5,721 bases of DNA from Alphaproteobacteria bacterium (GTDB lineage: Bacteria; Pseudomonadota; Alphaproteobacteria; UBA6615), in assembly GCA_030831135.1 (NCBI GenBank), contig JAURLR010000166.1:1-5721 (forward strand). Reading direction: 5' to 3'. Numbering within the stretch: position 1 is the first letter of the stretch; the number at the start of each line of letters is the position of its first letter. A program made the position numbers and the translations under genes. Under the pieces are notes generated by a model, which worked only from the letters and a program-made list of their open reading frames with translations, ran no database searches and was not told where the DNA came from. Below, in pieces: positions 5,262 through 5,721 of the stretch.

Positions 5262-5721
5262 ATGGAAATGTCGGGTGAATACAAGATCAACGCATCACGC
5301 CAGAAAGTGTGGGATGCACTCAACGATCCGGAAATTCTCAAACAGTCCATTCCCGGTTGTGAGGAAATCGAACAGAAGTCACCAACGGAGATGTCCGCAA
5401 AAGTGACGGCCAAGGTCGGCCCGGTGAAAGCCAAGTTTGCCGGTGACGTGGAACTTACCGATCTCGACCCGCCGAACGGATATCGCATTTCGGGCGAGGG
5501 CAAGGGCGGCGCGGCCGGGTTTGCCAAGGGCGGTGCAAATGTGACGCTCGAAGAAGACGGCGACGGCACATTGCTGAAGTACGAAGTGGACGCCCAGGTT
5601 GGCGGAAAGCTAGCGCAACTCGGCGCGCGTCTGATCGATGGCACGGCAAAGAAAATGGCCGGGCAGTTTTTCGAGAACTTCGCTGCCGCTGTTGAAAGCG
5701 GCGAGGAAAGCAGCGCGCCGG
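5262..5721 (+). CDS. coxG: CoxG-family SRPBCC protein, N-terminal part (runs off right edge)
   Basis: 153 codons are visible with no stop. The ATG at 5262 is preceded by GAAGG at 5248-5252 (9 nt spacing); the ATG at 5268 is spaced less well. The product is the CoxG subfamily of the START/SRPBCC ligand-binding fold. The start has the family hallmark: GEYKINASRQKVWDALNDPE (5-24), then LKQSIPGCEEIE. Next come the beta-strand segment AKVGPVKAKFAGDVEL around 50-65, Gly-rich strands at 78-91, and the C-terminal amphipathic helix GARLIDGTAKKMAGQFFENF at 121-140. In Oligotropha-type systems CoxG links Mo-containing CO dehydrogenase to the membrane, and it has been implicated in quinone delivery. The family usually continues with a variable linker and a membrane-anchoring C-terminus, which the window does not reach. 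Residues 144-153 (VESGEESSAP) look like the start of that linker. Stand-alone paralogues exist, so a role in CO oxidation is not established here. Confidence 0.88.
   Translation, partial: MEMSGEYKINASRQKVWDALNDPEILKQSIPGCEEIEQKSPTEMSAKVTAKVGPVKAKFAGDVELTDLDPPNGYRISGEGKGGAAGFAKGGANVTLEEDGDGTLLKYEVDAQVGGKLAQLGARLIDGTAKKMAGQFFENFAAAVESGEESSAP

Noticed and set aside
5234..5644. A 136-codon minus-strand frame opposite the CoxG-like gene
   Set aside because: The plus strand carries an unmistakable CoxG N-terminus with a suitable SD; the antisense product is Ser/Pro-rich without a domain.
1..5721. A defence system, toxin-antitoxin pair, mobile element or CRISPR array
   Set aside because: No transposase, integrase, nuclease, terminal inverted repeats or regularly spaced repeats were seen; every long coding segment belongs to a housekeeping or transport family.

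Overview
The window looks like ordinary chromosomal DNA from an alphaproteobacterium, probably of the Rhizobiales (Hyphomicrobiales) type. This rests on the G+C-rich codon use and on the combination of a TPP-riboswitch-controlled ThiXYZ-type transporter, an Atm1-type exporter and a CoxG-family protein. It is an inference; no rRNA or other phylogenetic marker is present. No mobile element, CRISPR array, tRNA or rRNA was seen.

Layout, left to right. (1) Positions 1-498, minus strand: the N-terminal 166 codons of a histone-deacetylase/AcuC-family amidohydrolase that runs off the left edge. (2) Positions 499-573: a short divergent promoter region. (3) Positions 574-667, plus strand: a complete TPP (THI-box) riboswitch whose 3' end contains the ribosome binding site of the next gene. 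(4) Positions 671-3171, plus strand: a compact three-gene ABC importer operon of ATPase (ThiZ-like), permease (ThiX-like) and periplasmic NMT1/THI5-like binding protein (ThiY-like). (5) Positions 3176-5059, minus strand: an Atm1/HMT1-type half ABC exporter, convergent with the importer operon and separated from it by only 4 bp. (6) Positions 5060-5261: a divergent intergenic region of about 200 bp. (7) Positions 5262-5721, plus strand: the N-terminal 153 codons of a CoxG/SRPBCC-family protein cut by the right edge.

How they work together. Low thiamine pyrophosphate should relieve the riboswitch and expose the Shine-Dalgarno sequence of thiZ. Translation of thiX is then coupled through an ATGA overlap, and thiY follows after 27 nt. 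The imported compound is most likely a pyrimidine precursor of thiamine (HMP or a formylaminopyrimidine), by homology to ThiXYZ. The divergent amidohydrolase could in principle deacylate such a compound, but that is speculation. The Atm1-like exporter is expected to move glutathione-linked compounds related to Fe-S assembly or metal handling and appears unrelated to thiamine. CoxG is associated with Mo-containing CO dehydrogenase in the family's type case, but no cox structural gene is visible here.

Most of the window matches known families. The points most worth a second look are the direct overlap of the riboswitch with the SD and start codon, the amidohydrolase placed back-to-back with a pyrimidine importer, and several start-site corrections.
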